From Fimbriimonadia bacterium (lineage in GTDB: Bacteria > Armatimonadota > Fimbriimonadia > Fimbriimonadales > Fimbriimonadaceae), in NCBI GenBank assembly GCA_030430755.1, contig JAUIKO010000001.1, positions 124,001 through 188,000 of the forward strand: a stretch of 64,000 nt of DNA. The letters run 5' to 3'. Under the pieces are notes generated by a model. The model did not search any database and was not told where the DNA came from. It worked only from the letters and a program-made list of their open reading frames with translations. The position numbers and the translations under genes are program-made. Below, one piece after another: positions 27,568 through 36,615 of this stretch; position 1 is the first letter of the stretch, and each line of letters begins with the position of its first letter.

Positions 27568-28017
27568 TTAGACTGCAGATAATGCTTTATCTAGGTTGAG
27601 TATGGAGATAACATTTTCATTTTTCCTAGTAACGCCCAATAGGTGTTGACTGGAATCATCGGATAATAGAAGAGAAGATGTATCTATATTTTCTGGATAA
27701 ATGGTAGCAACCTCTTTAACAGCATCGACGATAATGCCAACACTTCCATGAGGGGTGTCAACAACGATAATTCTCGAATTATCGTCTAGTTCGCATGATG
27801 GATCAAGATTCATTCGTACTTTAAGATCTACCACTGGAATGGTTTTTCCTCTTAAATTTATAAGTCCTTTTACATGAGCTGATGATCGAGGAATGGGGGT
27901 TATTTCTCTAAGGCGAATAATTTCATTTACTCTAAAGATATCCATGCAATATAAATCGTTGCCTAATTTAAAAACAACGGATTGAAACGCTTGCTCCTTC
28001 TTTTCGATTAATGACAT
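27568..28017 (-). CDS. cheW: Chemotaxis coupling protein CheW
   Basis: 149 residues. It links chemoreceptors to CheA. A single CheW domain is seen with the typical segments VFKLGNDLYCMDIFRVNEIIR, IPRSSAHVKGLINLRGKTIPVVDL and GIIVDAVKEV. I place the start at 28017 because GGAG lies 6 nt upstream. An ATG at 28029, which overlaps that ribosome site, would add four residues. It is followed by cheA in the same direction and is about 180 nt from grpE. Confidence 0.94.
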   Translation of the reverse strand: MSLIEKKEQAFQSVVFKLGNDLYCMDIFRVNEIIRLREITPIPRSSAHVKGLINLRGKTIPVVDLKVRMNLDPSCELDDNSRIIVVDTPHGSVGIIVDAVKEVATIYPENIDTSSLLLSDDSSQHLLGVTRKNENVISILNLDKALSAV

Positions 28018-28209
28018 TCTATGCTCCATGATAACAAGTGTAATACTATAATTCTGGCATGCTTACGAGGAAGAATTATAGGCACAAATATTGTATTCTC
28101 TTTAAGGACTAGAGAGCTGTACGGATTGAAAACAGAAAATAAACCCTGAAAGCCTTGTTCTATTTAATGTGTTTTTGAGTCAAGGCTTAATGGAAAAGGC
28201 TGAAAATAA

Positions 28210-28788
28210 TTATTTTGCAACTTTAACTCTAGCGGGCCTAATGATTTTATCTCCTAATTTGTATCCTTCTTGGATGACTTCGATAATTTGGTCTTTTTCA
28301 AAACCTTCTTGTTCGACAATCGATATTGCTTCATGTAATTCTGGTTCAAATTTAGAGTTGCTAGATTCGATTTTTATCAGTTGTGTTGATTTAAGAGCAG
28401 AGTGCAACTGCTTATATACCATTTCAACTCCTGATTTTAGTGATTCCATATCTGCTCCAGATTCGATAGCCGTCAGGGTTCTCTCAAAATTATCAAGTAC
28501 AGGGAGTATCTCTATGACAAGGTTTTCTGTAGCAAGTTTCCTAATGTTTTCACGCTCAGCGATGGATCTTTTCCTGAAATTTTGGAACTCAGCAATTGTT
28601 CTAAGAAGTTGATTGTTCAACTCTTCTTTTTCTGTTTCTAGCTTTTTGATTTGCTCTGTATGGGAATCGTTATCTTTTAGTATGTGCTCGGGTTCCTTTT
28701 GATTCTCATGATCAGATAGATGCTGATCGTTATTTTGAGTGTTTTTTTCTAAATCGATAGATTCTTGATTTTTAGTGTTTTTTTCCAT
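28210..28788 (-). CDS. grpE: GrpE, nucleotide exchange factor of DnaK
   Basis: About 192 residues from the ATG at 28788, which has TCTGGA seven bases upstream. The acidic, disordered N-terminus and long coiled coil (HTEQIKKLETEKEELNNQLLRTIAEFQNFRKRS) lead into the conserved head (ILPVLDNFERTL, and VIQEGYKLGDKIIRPARVKVAK at the end), all diagnostic of GrpE. It releases ADP from DnaK. There is no dnaK or dnaJ next to it; the neighbours are the chemotaxis pair downstream and tRNA-Lys upstream. Confidence 0.96.
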   Translation of the reverse strand: MEKNTKNQESIDLEKNTQNNDQHLSDHENQKEPEHILKDNDSHTEQIKKLETEKEELNNQLLRTIAEFQNFRKRSIAERENIRKLATENLVIEILPVLDNFERTLTAIESGADMESLKSGVEMVYKQLHSALKSTQLIKIESSNSKFEPELHEAISIVEQEGFEKDQIIEVIQEGYKLGDKIIRPARVKVAK

Positions 28789-28905
28789 AATCAATTCCAG
28801 AGAAATATTTTATATATTATAGTTTACTTGAAGGGTAAGTCTAATTGGGAACATAATCGGGTTATAAAACCACATGGTTTTTGGAAAAATAAGAAAATTT
28901 TAAAG

Positions 28906-28981
28906 TGGTGAACCGGGTGGGATTCGAACCCACGACCCACGCCTTAAAAGGGCGTTGCTCTACCGGCTGAGCTACCGATTC
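28906..28981 (-). tRNA. tRNA-Lys (anticodon TTT)
   Basis: On the minus strand: acceptor GAATCGG pairing with CCGGTTC, D-arm AGCTCAGCCGGTAGAGC, anticodon stem/loop with CTTTTAA (anticodon TTT), and T-arm GTGGGTTCGAATCCCAC. The 3' CCA is encoded at 28906-28908 (TGG on plus). It lies between the (p)ppGpp enzyme gene and grpE, in the same direction. Confidence 0.97.
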
Positions 28982-29051
28982 ATCAACTATATATAAATAT
29001 ACCATAGAATTTTATATCTGTTTTGGAATATTGGCATTGAGGCCGTTTTTT

Positions 29052-31319
29052 TTAAATCTTTTTGTTTATTGACTGCTTGAGTTTAGTGGGAGTAAATCTA
29101 GATACTTCTATAACATCGGCAAGATTATGGATCTTTGTTAAGATCTCTTTAAGGTGGCTCATTCCTCGAACATCAATGCTAATGATAATTTCACCTGTTA
29201 GATTTGGGAGTGTACGAATTTTGGCTTTAGAAACATTGCTAAGTGTTTCACAAAAAATTGAACTGATTTCAACTAATAAACCTTGTCGATTATAAGTAAT
29301 GATTTTCAGCGTAATATTGAAATATTCACTCTCTTCGGGCCACTGTAAATCTAAAATGCGTTCGGGTTCATGTTCAAGATAATAAAGCATATTCTGGCAT
29401 GATTTTCTATGAATCATGATGCCTCTTCCTCTTGTAGTGTAACCAGCAACATCTTCTCCAGGAATGGGATCACAACATTTAGATCTTTTAAGTAGAATCT
29501 GAGTAAGTCCAGACGTAATCAGTTTTGATTTACCTTCTTTAGATTTTCTTGATTTAACAATTTGATCTTCAGGTGTTTTTTCTTGTTCTAATCCTCTCAG
29601 TTTTGTTATGACTTTTTGAACACTAACGACTCCTTCTCCAATTAATTCAAGTAGATCTTGTGCATTTTCACCTTGTCGTAATTCTTTAGCTATTTTATCT
29701 AAATATTCGGATTTATTATAAATGCTTGGATTTAAATGATGAGCTTGAAGTTCTTTTTCAAGAGATTCTTTTCCAAGGCTGTAAGATGCTTGTTTGTTTT
29801 GCCTTCTAAAGAAATTCCTAATTCTTCCTTTCGCATTTGATGTTCGAGCAAATTCTAGCCAGTTGAGACTGGGAGTTGAATTTGATCGGACAATCATTTC
29901 TACAACATCTCCAGTAGATAACTGATAACTTAAGGGCTTCATCATTCCGTTGATTTTGGCGCCTATGCTTTTTAATCCTATATCAGTATGAACTCGAAAA
30001 GCAAAATCAATAGGTGTGGAACCTTCGGGTAGTGCGAGAACATCTCCCTTGGGAGTGAATACATAGATTTGTTCTGAGAATAAGTCTGTGGTAATCGTTC
30101 TCAAAAAATCAGAAGAGTTTCTATTATCGCCTGACCATTCAAGGAGATGTTGTCTTAACTGTGCTAATTTGGCAATGTCTTCGTTTTTAGAAGATACATT
30201 TTCTTTATATGTCCAGTGAGCAGCAACTCCAAGTTCAGCCACTTCATGCATTTTTTTAGATCGGATCTGTATTTCTAAGGGTTCACCATGTGGGCCCATG
30301 ACTTTTGTATGCAAAGATTGATATCCGTTCGGTTTGGGTTTAGCGATGTAATCATAGAAAAGACCTGATATGGGTTGCCATATTTCATGGATGAGTCCTA
30401 AAACTAAATAGCAGGTTGGGGTATCAGATACAATGATTCGAATTGCTATAAGATCCATGATTTCTTCGAACTTAAAGCCACCATGTACAATTTTATTGAA
30501 AATACTGTACAAGTGTTTAGGTCTACCTTGAATATTTGCATCAATAATATTTCTTGTCTCTAAGCGCTCTTTTACCATTGTAATAATTTGAGACATTTCT
30601 TTTTCTCTTTGAAGGCGTGTTTTAGAGACTTTTTCAGATATATCCTTAAATTCACTTGGGTGAAGATATTTGAATGAGAGATCTTCGAGTTCCCATTTGA
30701 TTTGCCATATTCCCAATCGACCTGCTAAAGGAGCATATATATTTAAGGTTTCTGTAGCGATCTTTGTCTGTTTTCTAGGAGATAAGCTATCAAGCGTTCT
30801 CATATTATGGAGTCTATCAGCGAGTTTGATAATCATTACCCGGATATCCTTAGCCATAGCGAGCAGCATTTTTCGTAAACTTTCTGCTGATCTATCATTT
30901 TCTATGCGTATTCTAATTTCTTCTTTGATTTTTTCAGAAGATTTAAATTTTAATTTTGTAAGACCGTCGACCATTTGCGAAACAGTCTGTCCAAATGTTT
31001 TTTCTATTTCCTCTGTAGTAACGTGAGTATCTTCAATAACATCGTGGAGTAAACCTGCAACAATAGTGGTTTCATCCATTCTGAGCCTAGCTAAAATGAG
31101 AGTCACTTCAAGAGGATGATGAATAAAAGGTTCTCCGGAATATCTAAACTGACCAGAGTGAGCTTTTTCTGCAAAATAGTATGCATATCTTAGTTTTTGT
31201 AGATTGATTTTAGGGTCGTATGATTTTACAATATCGATTAAATCTTGTAGTCCATCTGGATCTTGCCAGTCATTTGGGAGCTGGTAGTTTATTTGATGTT
31301 GAGTGTTGTCGAGATCCAT
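29052..31319 (-). CDS. rel: Bifunctional (p)ppGpp synthetase/hydrolase (Rel/SpoT)
   Basis: 755 residues, full-length RSH architecture. The N-terminal HD hydrolase keeps its metal site (GEPFIHHPLEV and GLLHDVIEDT). The synthetase region has KHLYSIFNKI, DLIAIRIIV and PKPNGYQSLHTKV, and VAAHWTYKE follows. Then come TGS (YVFTPKGDVLALPEGSTPIDFAF), a CC/zinc-finger region (RSKCCDPIPGEDVAGYTTRGRGIMIHRKSC) and an ACT domain at the C-terminus. With an intact HD pocket it should both make and degrade (p)ppGpp in the stringent response. TATAAT is seen in the upstream region on this strand. Confidence 0.96.
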   Translation of the reverse strand: MDLDNTQHQINYQLPNDWQDPDGLQDLIDIVKSYDPKINLQKLRYAYYFAEKAHSGQFRYSGEPFIHHPLEVTLILARLRMDETTIVAGLLHDVIEDTHVTTEEIEKTFGQTVSQMVDGLTKLKFKSSEKIKEEIRIRIENDRSAESLRKMLLAMAKDIRVMIIKLADRLHNMRTLDSLSPRKQTKIATETLNIYAPLAGRLGIWQIKWELEDLSFKYLHPSEFKDISEKVSKTRLQREKEMSQIITMVKERLETRNIIDANIQGRPKHLYSIFNKIVHGGFKFEEIMDLIAIRIIVSDTPTCYLVLGLIHEIWQPISGLFYDYIAKPKPNGYQSLHTKVMGPHGEPLEIQIRSKKMHEVAELGVAAHWTYKENVSSKNEDIAKLAQLRQHLLEWSGDNRNSSDFLRTITTDLFSEQIYVFTPKGDVLALPEGSTPIDFAFRVHTDIGLKSIGAKINGMMKPLSYQLSTGDVVEMIVRSNSTPSLNWLEFARTSNAKGRIRNFFRRQNKQASYSLGKESLEKELQAHHLNPSIYNKSEYLDKIAKELRQGENAQDLLELIGEGVVSVQKVITKLRGLEQEKTPEDQIVKSRKSKEGKSKLITSGLTQILLKRSKCCDPIPGEDVAGYTTRGRGIMIHRKSCQNMLYYLEHEPERILDLQWPEESEYFNITLKIITYNRQGLLVEISSIFCETLSNVSKAKIRTLPNLTGEIIISIDVRGMSHLKEILTKIHNLADVIEVSRFTPTKLKQSINKKI

Positions 31320-31566
31320 GGTGATTAAAATAATAACATTATTATAATTTATATCTTTACTAGTAATTTGATTTTAATCTTTGTTTGCCAATAATTGCTA
31401 GAAAGTTTGTCTGTTTATTACATATCTGTTTTCACCTTATGATAAATCATGAGCATCACTTGTTAAAGAGATATGAATTTTGATTGAAATCTTTAATAAA
31501 TCTTTAATATTTGATTTAATCTTTGGAAAATAATCTTGGTTTTACACCAGTAATATCAGGAGGTTT
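31320..31566. other. AT-rich intergenic region between divergent rel and glyA
   Basis: The whole gap to the glyA start is about 400 nt. This first part shows no tRNA, no strong hairpin and no riboswitch that I can recognise. It contains a plausible -10 box for rel on the minus strand and several short AT-rich direct repeats (CTTTAATAAATCTTTAATATTTGATTT-like). A short ORF with a consensus ribosome site follows it, listed separately. Confidence 0.5.
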
Positions 31567-31632
31567 ATGTGGATAACAGGAAAACATGTTTATGAAATGT
31601 GTTTTTTTGATAAATCAATAAGAGTTTCATAG
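31567..31632 (+). CDS. Possible 21-residue leader ORF upstream of glyA
   Basis: ATG at 31567 directly follows a perfect AGGAGG (31558-31563), the best Shine-Dalgarno match in the region, while glyA itself has a weak one. It encodes [20 protein letters not shown] plus S and stops at 31630-31632. The spacing of three bases to the ATG is short. There is no run of Ser or Gly codons that would suggest attenuation by the pathway end product. It could be a real small protein, a translational leader, or chance. Confidence 0.3.
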   Translation: MWITGKHVYEMCFFDKSIRVS

Positions 31633-31717
31633 AATTGGCATATCGTGCTGGTGTATGGCGTTGAAAAGCTCTTTTTTGATTCAAATAAGATGTTTATTTC
31701 TATGCAAAAATAGAGAT

Positions 31718-32980
31718 ATGAGCCATTGTCACAACCATAGTTTAAATCAAGTTGATCCAGAAATATTTAGTTTAATCGGTAAAGAAGAAGAGAGGCAGTC
31801 GAACCATTTAGAGCTTATAGCAAGTGAAAATATCGCTAGTTTAGCTGTGAGGGAAGCGATGCAGAGCGTACTTACGGATAAATATGCTGAGGGTTATCCT
31901 GGGAAAAGATATTATGGAGGGTGTAAGATTGCTGATGAAGTCGAAAATTTAGCAATTGCTAGGCTCAAAAAACTGTATGGTAGCGAGCATGCTAATGTGC
32001 AGCCACATAGTGGATCACAAGCAAATATGGCGGTTTATTTCTCATTCGTAAACCCTGGTGATAAAGTACTTGCAATGGATCTTTCCCATGGTGGACATTT
32101 AACTCATGGAAGTAGAGTGAATTTTAGCGGAAAGTTTTACGACATCATCCCTTATGGTGTAGATCCGAAAACAGAAATGATAGATTATGATCTTCTTGAA
32201 TCACTGGCAAATGAGCATAAGCCTCGAATGATTGTGAGTGGTGGATCCGCTTATTCAAGAAAGATAGATTTTGAACGTATTCAGTCCATAGCAAAAAGGA
32301 TAAACGCTATACACTGGTGTGATATGGCACATTATAGTGGACTTATTGCTGCAAAGGAGTATCCAAATCCTGTTCCATTTGCTGATGTTGTTACAAGTAC
32401 TACACATAAAAGTATTCGAGGGCCAAGGGGGGGAATGATTTTATGTAAAGAAGAGTTTGCTAAAAAAATAGATAAACAAATATTTCCTGGTATTCAAGGT
32501 GGACCACTTATGCATGTGATAGCAGCAAAAGCGGTCTGTTTTCATGAGGCATCTCAAGAATCATTTAAATCTTATCAGATTCAAGTCAAAAAGAACGCTT
32601 CTGCTTTGTCTAAAGTGTTAAATGATGGAGGTGTTCGAATTGTGAGTGGTGGAACGGATTCACATCTATTTCTTGCAGATATGAAATCAATCGGATTCAC
32701 CGGGCATCAGGCTCAGGAGTTATTAGATTCTGTTCAGATGACGACAAATAAGAATACCATTCCATTCGATACTGAAAAACCAACGATTACAAGTGGTATA
32801 CGAATCGGGTCTCCAGCTCTGACAACGCGTGGAATGAAAGAGGTTGAAATGGAAATAATTGGTAATTGGATGCTCTCATTATTTAAAGATCCTGAATCTA
32901 CTGATTTGAAAAGAAGGATCATCCGTGAGATCAATGATTTATGTGAAAAATTTCCTTTGCCTTCGTTGTTGCTTTCTTAA
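31718..32980 (+). CDS. glyA: Serine hydroxymethyltransferase
   Basis: About 420 residues from the ATG at 31718, the family's normal length. An ATG at 31655 would add an unrelated 21-residue extension. This PLP enzyme converts serine and tetrahydrofolate to glycine and 5,10-methylene-THF. Landmarks: [46 protein letters not shown], and the PLP lysine in [16 protein letters not shown]. The cofactor Asp is in [11 protein letters not shown]. The C-terminal domain ([12 protein letters not shown]) is normal. No strong ribosome site is visible (AGAG). Confidence 0.96.
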   Translation: MSHCHNHSLNQVDPEIFSLIGKEEERQSNHLELIASENIASLAVREAMQSVLTDKYAEGYPGKRYYGGCKIADEVENLAIARLKKLYGSEHANVQPHSGSQANMAVYFSFVNPGDKVLAMDLSHGGHLTHGSRVNFSGKFYDIIPYGVDPKTEMIDYDLLESLANEHKPRMIVSGGSAYSRKIDFERIQSIAKRINAIHWCDMAHYSGLIAAKEYPNPVPFADVVTSTTHKSIRGPRGGMILCKEEFAKKIDKQIFPGIQGGPLMHVIAAKAVCFHEASQESFKSYQIQVKKNASALSKVLNDGGVRIVSGGTDSHLFLADMKSIGFTGHQAQELLDSVQMTTNKNTIPFDTEKPTITSGIRIGSPALTTRGMKEVEMEIIGNWMLSLFKDPESTDLKRRIIREINDLCEKFPLPSLLLS

Positions 32981-33073
32981 GATTATGAAAAAGTCTAGCA
33001 ATTATGTCATTAATGCTTTATTATCATGATGAGATATAATTTAGAATAGGCATTATGCCAAATATAGGAGAGT

Positions 33074-33991
33074 ATGATGAATACATTAAGGTTTACTTTT
33101 TTAGTCTTGTTTTTGACATCTTTTACCGTTTTAATGGTATCTATTGGTTTTTCCACTTATGGAGCTATAGGTGGAGGTGCGATGCTGGCTATGATGGGTA
33201 TTATCAATTTTTGCCAGTATTATTATTGCGATAAATTAGTCGTATGGATGACAGGAGCTGTTCCGGCAAAAGAGAACGAATATCCCCATTTACACCGCAT
33301 GCTAAGTGAGCTTGCAGAAAATGCTGGAATACCAAAGCCAAGATTATTTCTTGTGCCAAGTCCTGTTCCGAATGCGTTTGCTACTGGGAGAAATCCTGAA
33401 AATGGCCTTGTTGCATTAAATACAGGCATTGTAGAATTATTAGATGTTGAAGAATTAAAGGGTGTAGTAGCACATGAATTGGCACATATTAAGAACTATG
33501 ACACACTTATTGCTTCTGTGGTAGCAACCATCGTAGGGCTGTTTCAGTATATGTCAAGAATGTTTTTTTGGGGTAGTTACTATAGAGATAGGGATAAAGA
33601 GAGAAATCCTTTAGAAATTATTTTTATTATTATCGCTCCAATTATGGCGGTTATTGTTCAACTTGCCATTTCACGAACAAGAGAGTTTGAAGCAGACCGA
33701 AGAGGAGCACAAATAGCAGGTTCTCCAAAGGGTCTTATCAACGCTTTGAAAAAATTAGAGTTGACAGCTACACAGTTGCCTAAGGATATACAATTAACTG
33801 CAGGAGAAAAATCCACGGCCCATATGTATATTTATAATCCATTTAGTGGCGGTTATATGGGTTGGTTTTCTAAACTCTTTAGCACTCATCCACCTACGGA
33901 AGAAAGAATTAAAATGTTAGAGTCATATAATGGAAATCCCTATCCTAATTTTGAATCTAAGCCGAATAATCATTCTGATGAGATAATATGA
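33074..33991 (+). CDS. htpX: Membrane metalloprotease HtpX (M48B)
   Basis: 305 residues. An inner-membrane zinc protease that removes damaged membrane proteins. Two N-terminal membrane helices are seen (RFTFLVLFLTSFTVLMVSI; YGAIGGGAMLAMMGIINF), then PKPRLFLVPSPVPNAFATGRNP, the zinc motif HELAH in VVAHELAHIKNYDTL, two further helices, and the third zinc ligand region EFEADRRGAQIAG. The C-terminus has the usual STHPPTEERIKML. AGGAG lies 3 nt before the first ATG and 6 nt before a second ATG at 33077, which may be the true start. Confidence 0.96.
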   Translation: MMNTLRFTFLVLFLTSFTVLMVSIGFSTYGAIGGGAMLAMMGIINFCQYYYCDKLVVWMTGAVPAKENEYPHLHRMLSELAENAGIPKPRLFLVPSPVPNAFATGRNPENGLVALNTGIVELLDVEELKGVVAHELAHIKNYDTLIASVVATIVGLFQYMSRMFFWGSYYRDRDKERNPLEIIFIIIAPIMAVIVQLAISRTREFEADRRGAQIAGSPKGLINALKKLELTATQLPKDIQLTAGEKSTAHMYIYNPFSGGYMGWFSKLFSTHPPTEERIKMLESYNGNPYPNFESKPNNHSDEII

Positions 33992-34102
33992 TGTACTGTG
34001 TATAGGACTTAGGTAACTTCCTTTTTTATTCTATCAGAAAATAAATGAATCCTATTTTTCTATGCTAAAATGGATACCTAGGAGAAAAAAAACTAGAAAA
34101 AA

Positions 34103-34432
34103 ATGAGTAACGTAGAAGCAGTTAATGTAGCAGAGTTTGAAAAAAAAGTACTTCAGTCAGATGTTCCCGTGTTAGTTGATTTTTGGGCAGAATGGTGTGG
34201 GCCATGTAGAGCATTAGCACCAGCCTTAGAACAAGCCGCTGCGGAAACAAGTGGTAACGCAAAAGTATGTAAAGTAAACATTGATGAGAACGGAGATCTT
34301 GCTTCGAACTATGGTGTGATGAGTATTCCTACATTGATCGTTTTTAAGAACGGTCAAGAAGTTGATCGAACTGTAGGTGGCCCTATTACTAAGCAGGCTA
34401 TGGTTGGAATGTTAAATAAGCATAGTTCTTAA
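34103..34432 (+). CDS. trxA: Thioredoxin
   Basis: 109 residues, a typical cytoplasmic thioredoxin without signal peptide. The redox site is WCGPC in FWAEWCGPCRAL. The cis-proline segment is MSIPTLIVFKNG and the C-terminal helix is normal. It reduces protein disulfides using thioredoxin reductase. It appears monocistronic, with a strong terminator 25 nt after its stop. Confidence 0.97.
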   Translation: MSNVEAVNVAEFEKKVLQSDVPVLVDFWAEWCGPCRALAPALEQAAAETSGNAKVCKVNIDENGDLASNYGVMSIPTLIVFKNGQEVDRTVGGPITKQAMVGMLNKHSS

Positions 34433-34457
34433 CAATAGTTGGCTTATGAATATATTT

Positions 34458-34488
34458 AAAAACTCTTCCTAGTGAAGAGTTTTTTTTA
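34458..34488 (+). terminator. Rho-independent terminator of trxA
   Basis: Stem arms 34458-34468 (AAAAACTCTTC) and 34474-34484 with loop CTAGT, merging into a run of eight or more T. This is a textbook intrinsic terminator between trxA and the CoA-transferase genes. Confidence 0.93.
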
Positions 34489-34542
34489 TATCAAGCAGTA
34501 TTATCATATTCAGCTAACGCAAAAATGTGGAAGTAGAACAGT

Positions 34543-35253
34543 ATGAGTAAATTATGGGATGATCCAAGCAGGGCGGTGAAAGATTATCTTTTCGATGGGG
34601 TGACCATAATGGTTGGTGGATTTGGGCTTTGCGGGATACCTGAAGCACTCATTGAAGTAGTTAAAGAGAGTGGTGTTAAGAACCTAACCATTATTAGTAA
34701 TAATTGTGGAGTAGATCATTTTGGTTTAGGTAAATTGTTAGATACAAAACAGATAAAAAAAATGATCTCTTCTTATGTTGGAGAGAATAAAGTTTTTGAA
34801 TCTCAATATTTAGAAGGAGTCATCGAAGTAGAATTTAATCCACAAGGCACCTTGGCTGAAAGAATTCGAGCTGGTGGTGCGGGAATACCTGCTTTTTTTA
34901 CACCAACTGGAGTGGGAACTCTTATTGCTGAGGGGAAAGAAGTGCGTGAATTTGAAGGGAAGTCTTATGTTCTTGAAACAGCCTTACATGCTGATCTAAG
35001 TTTAATTAAAGCTTTCCAAGCTGATCCACTTGGAAATTTAACTTACAGGATGTCCGCACAGAATTTTAACCCCTTGATGGCTGCTGCTGGAAAACATTGT
35101 ATTGCTGAAGTTGATATGGTTTTAAGAGAAGGAGAGTTGGATCCAAATACTATCCATACACCAGGAATTTATATATCTCGTGTGATTTGCAATCCGAATG
35201 CAGAAAAAAGAATAGAAAGAAAAACTGTCAAGCATGAGAAGGGGGATAGCTAA
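34543..35253 (+). CDS. scoA: 3-oxoacid CoA-transferase (SCOT) subunit A
   Basis: 236 residues. It is the alpha subunit of a heterodimeric enzyme that moves CoA from succinyl-CoA to acetoacetate (or a related 3-oxoacid). Family features: the N-terminal [27 protein letters not shown], the second-domain [14 protein letters not shown], and [25 protein letters not shown]. The TEGK-like segment is [13 protein letters not shown]. The specificity call (succinyl versus acetate donors) follows the closest-looking family and is not proven. scoB begins 1 nt after the stop. Confidence 0.92.
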   Translation: MSKLWDDPSRAVKDYLFDGVTIMVGGFGLCGIPEALIEVVKESGVKNLTIISNNCGVDHFGLGKLLDTKQIKKMISSYVGENKVFESQYLEGVIEVEFNPQGTLAERIRAGGAGIPAFFTPTGVGTLIAEGKEVREFEGKSYVLETALHADLSLIKAFQADPLGNLTYRMSAQNFNPLMAAAGKHCIAEVDMVLREGELDPNTIHTPGIYISRVICNPNAEKRIERKTVKHEKGDS

Positions 35254-35254
35254 A

Positions 35255-35899
35255 ATGGCATGGAGTAGAGATCAGCTTGCACATAGAGCAGCGCTAGAAT
35301 TACGTGCTGGAGATTATGTGAATTTAGGTATTGGAATACCGACTTTAGTGGCAAATTATATTCCAAAGGGAGTAGAGGTTGTTCTTCAGAGTGAAAACGG
35401 TATTCTCGGTTTAGGACCTTATCCAGAAGATGGGAAAGAAGATGCGGATTTGATTAACGCAGGAAAAGAGACCGTTACGGTATTACCGGGTTCTAGTTTT
35501 TTCCATTCGGCAGAATCTTTTGCTATGGTAAGAGGTGGACATATTGATTTGACCATTCTTGGCGGAATGGAAGTATCAGAGTCTGGTGATCTTGCCAACT
35601 GGATGATTCCAGGAAAAATGGTTAAAGGGATGGGAGGAGCAATGGACCTTGTCTCTGGATCAAAAAAAGTTATCGTTGTGATGGATCACTGTAATAAGAA
35701 AGGGGATTCTAAAGTGTTAAAAGAGTGCTCTCTTCCTTTGACAGGAAAGAATGTTGTCGATTTACTTATAACAGATATGGGCGTTTTTAAATTTGCGTCG
35801 GGTGGAATGTCTCTTATTGAACTTGCTGAAGGTGTTAGTTTGGAAGAAATCAAGGAAAAAACCGAAACTTCATTTCAAGTTGATCTAAAAATGATATAA
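35255..35899 (+). CDS. scoB: 3-oxoacid CoA-transferase (SCOT) subunit B
   Basis: About 214 residues from the ATG at 35255, chosen because family members begin M-x-W-[ST]-R and because GGGGG lies upstream in the scoA end; an earlier ATG at 35234 overlaps scoA. The catalytic glutamate that forms the CoA thioester is in [29 protein letters not shown] and [23 protein letters not shown] are diagnostic. With the acyl-CoA dehydrogenase and methylcitrate genes nearby it suggests use of ketone bodies or short fatty acids. Confidence 0.93.
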   Translation: MAWSRDQLAHRAALELRAGDYVNLGIGIPTLVANYIPKGVEVVLQSENGILGLGPYPEDGKEDADLINAGKETVTVLPGSSFFHSAESFAMVRGGHIDLTILGGMEVSESGDLANWMIPGKMVKGMGGAMDLVSGSKKVIVVMDHCNKKGDSKVLKECSLPLTGKNVVDLLITDMGVFKFASGGMSLIELAEGVSLEEIKEKTETSFQVDLKMI

Positions 35900-36091
35900 A
35901 TTTGGTTTTTTATTACAAAGTATTGCCTCTAAGTTGTTTGATAAGTGTCCATGATGTAGGGTTTTGATATCAATTTTAAAAGGAGACTTACCGCTTAAAA
36001 GAAGACGTATCGTGATAAATGAATTTATGACAAGAACTTTAATAAAAATCAATAGATTTTTTATCTTCTTACGAGCCAAATAGATGGAGAA

Positions 36092-36322
36092 TTAATTTTT
36101 ATTCCATTTTTTTTGAGTATAAGAAATCATATAGAGTATTGTGATAATTCCTGGAGCATATGCCATGTATATGGAGAGTAAGTTCTTATTTAGATTTTCT
36201 TCGCTTAGTTCGTTGAGTAGCTGAAGATAGTTGTACGATTGTAGAAGTTGTACTGTTGCAAAACAGCAGACAGCAATCATGTGTACAATGAGCTTTCTGT
36301 TCTCGTTATTTTTTTCATTCAT
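36092..36322 (-). CDS. Small membrane protein of unknown function
   Basis: 76 residues. Two hydrophobic helices are predicted by eye (LIVHMIAVCCFATVQLLQSY and YMAYAPGIITILYMISYT), with a charged N-terminus (MNEKNNENRK) and a basic end (TQKKWNKN). The hairpin topology and charge pattern look like a real small inner-membrane protein. There is no similarity I can name. It is surrounded by about 190 nt of noncoding sequence on the scoB side and 130 nt on the other. Confidence 0.45.
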   Translation of the reverse strand: MNEKNNENRKLIVHMIAVCCFATVQLLQSYNYLQLLNELSEENLNKNLLSIYMAYAPGIITILYMISYTQKKWNKN

Positions 36323-36386
36323 ATCTAAATTCTTGTAATATTTGAATATAACTGGATGATTTAGAATATATTAGACCGCTGCTATA

Positions 36387-36417
36387 TTGATTTAAGACTG
36401 GAATCATGACCTATAAT
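36387..36417 (+). promoter_or_regulatory. Candidate sigma-70 type promoter for the small ORF and S41 protease
   Basis: TTGATT at 36387-36392 and a perfect TATAAT at 36412-36417, with a 19-bp spacer (18 bp if TGATTT is the -35). It lies about 38 nt upstream of the small ORF at 36456. The spacer is slightly long and the sequence is AT-rich, so this is moderate evidence only. Confidence 0.45.
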
Positions 36418-36455
36418 GTTCAATCGAGCTGCTGTTTCTTAAGGAAATAAAAGAG

Positions 36456-36587
36456 ATGACATGCTATCAATCTACGATTTTGTTCTCTATATTATGTTTG
36501 TTTATGCCAACTTATGAATGGAGTGCTCATTGCTATGTTATTATTTTAGAACGAAAGAATAGTGTGTCTATATACTGTAAAGAATAA
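36456..36587 (+). CDS. Possible 43-residue secreted or membrane micropeptide
   Basis: ATG at 36456 preceded by AAGGAAATAAAAGAG; stop at 36585-36587. The N-terminal part is a hydrophobic signal-like segment (STILFSILCLFMPTYEW) ending near SAHC, followed by a short polar tail with a second cysteine. It begins downstream of a plausible promoter and ends 28 nt before the start of the exported S41 protease, so the two may be co-transcribed. It is short and unrecognised, and chance cannot be excluded. Confidence 0.4.
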   Translation: MTCYQSTILFSILCLFMPTYEWSAHCYVIILERKNSVSIYCKE

Positions 36588-36615
36588 ACCATGATAGGTT
36601 TATGTATAAAAAGAG

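Noticed and set aside
28151-28189. 8-bp inverted repeat AAGCCTTG / CAAGGCTT downstream of grpE
   Set aside because: The arms are short, the loop is 23 nt and there is no U-run; too weak to call a terminator.
31320-31566. Glycine or folate-type riboswitch upstream of glyA
   Set aside because: No conserved riboswitch core could be recognised by eye.
35885-36079. 64-codon open frame on the minus strand overlapping the scoB end
   Set aside because: It starts at TTG without a ribosome site, overlaps scoB, and has low-complexity basic composition.
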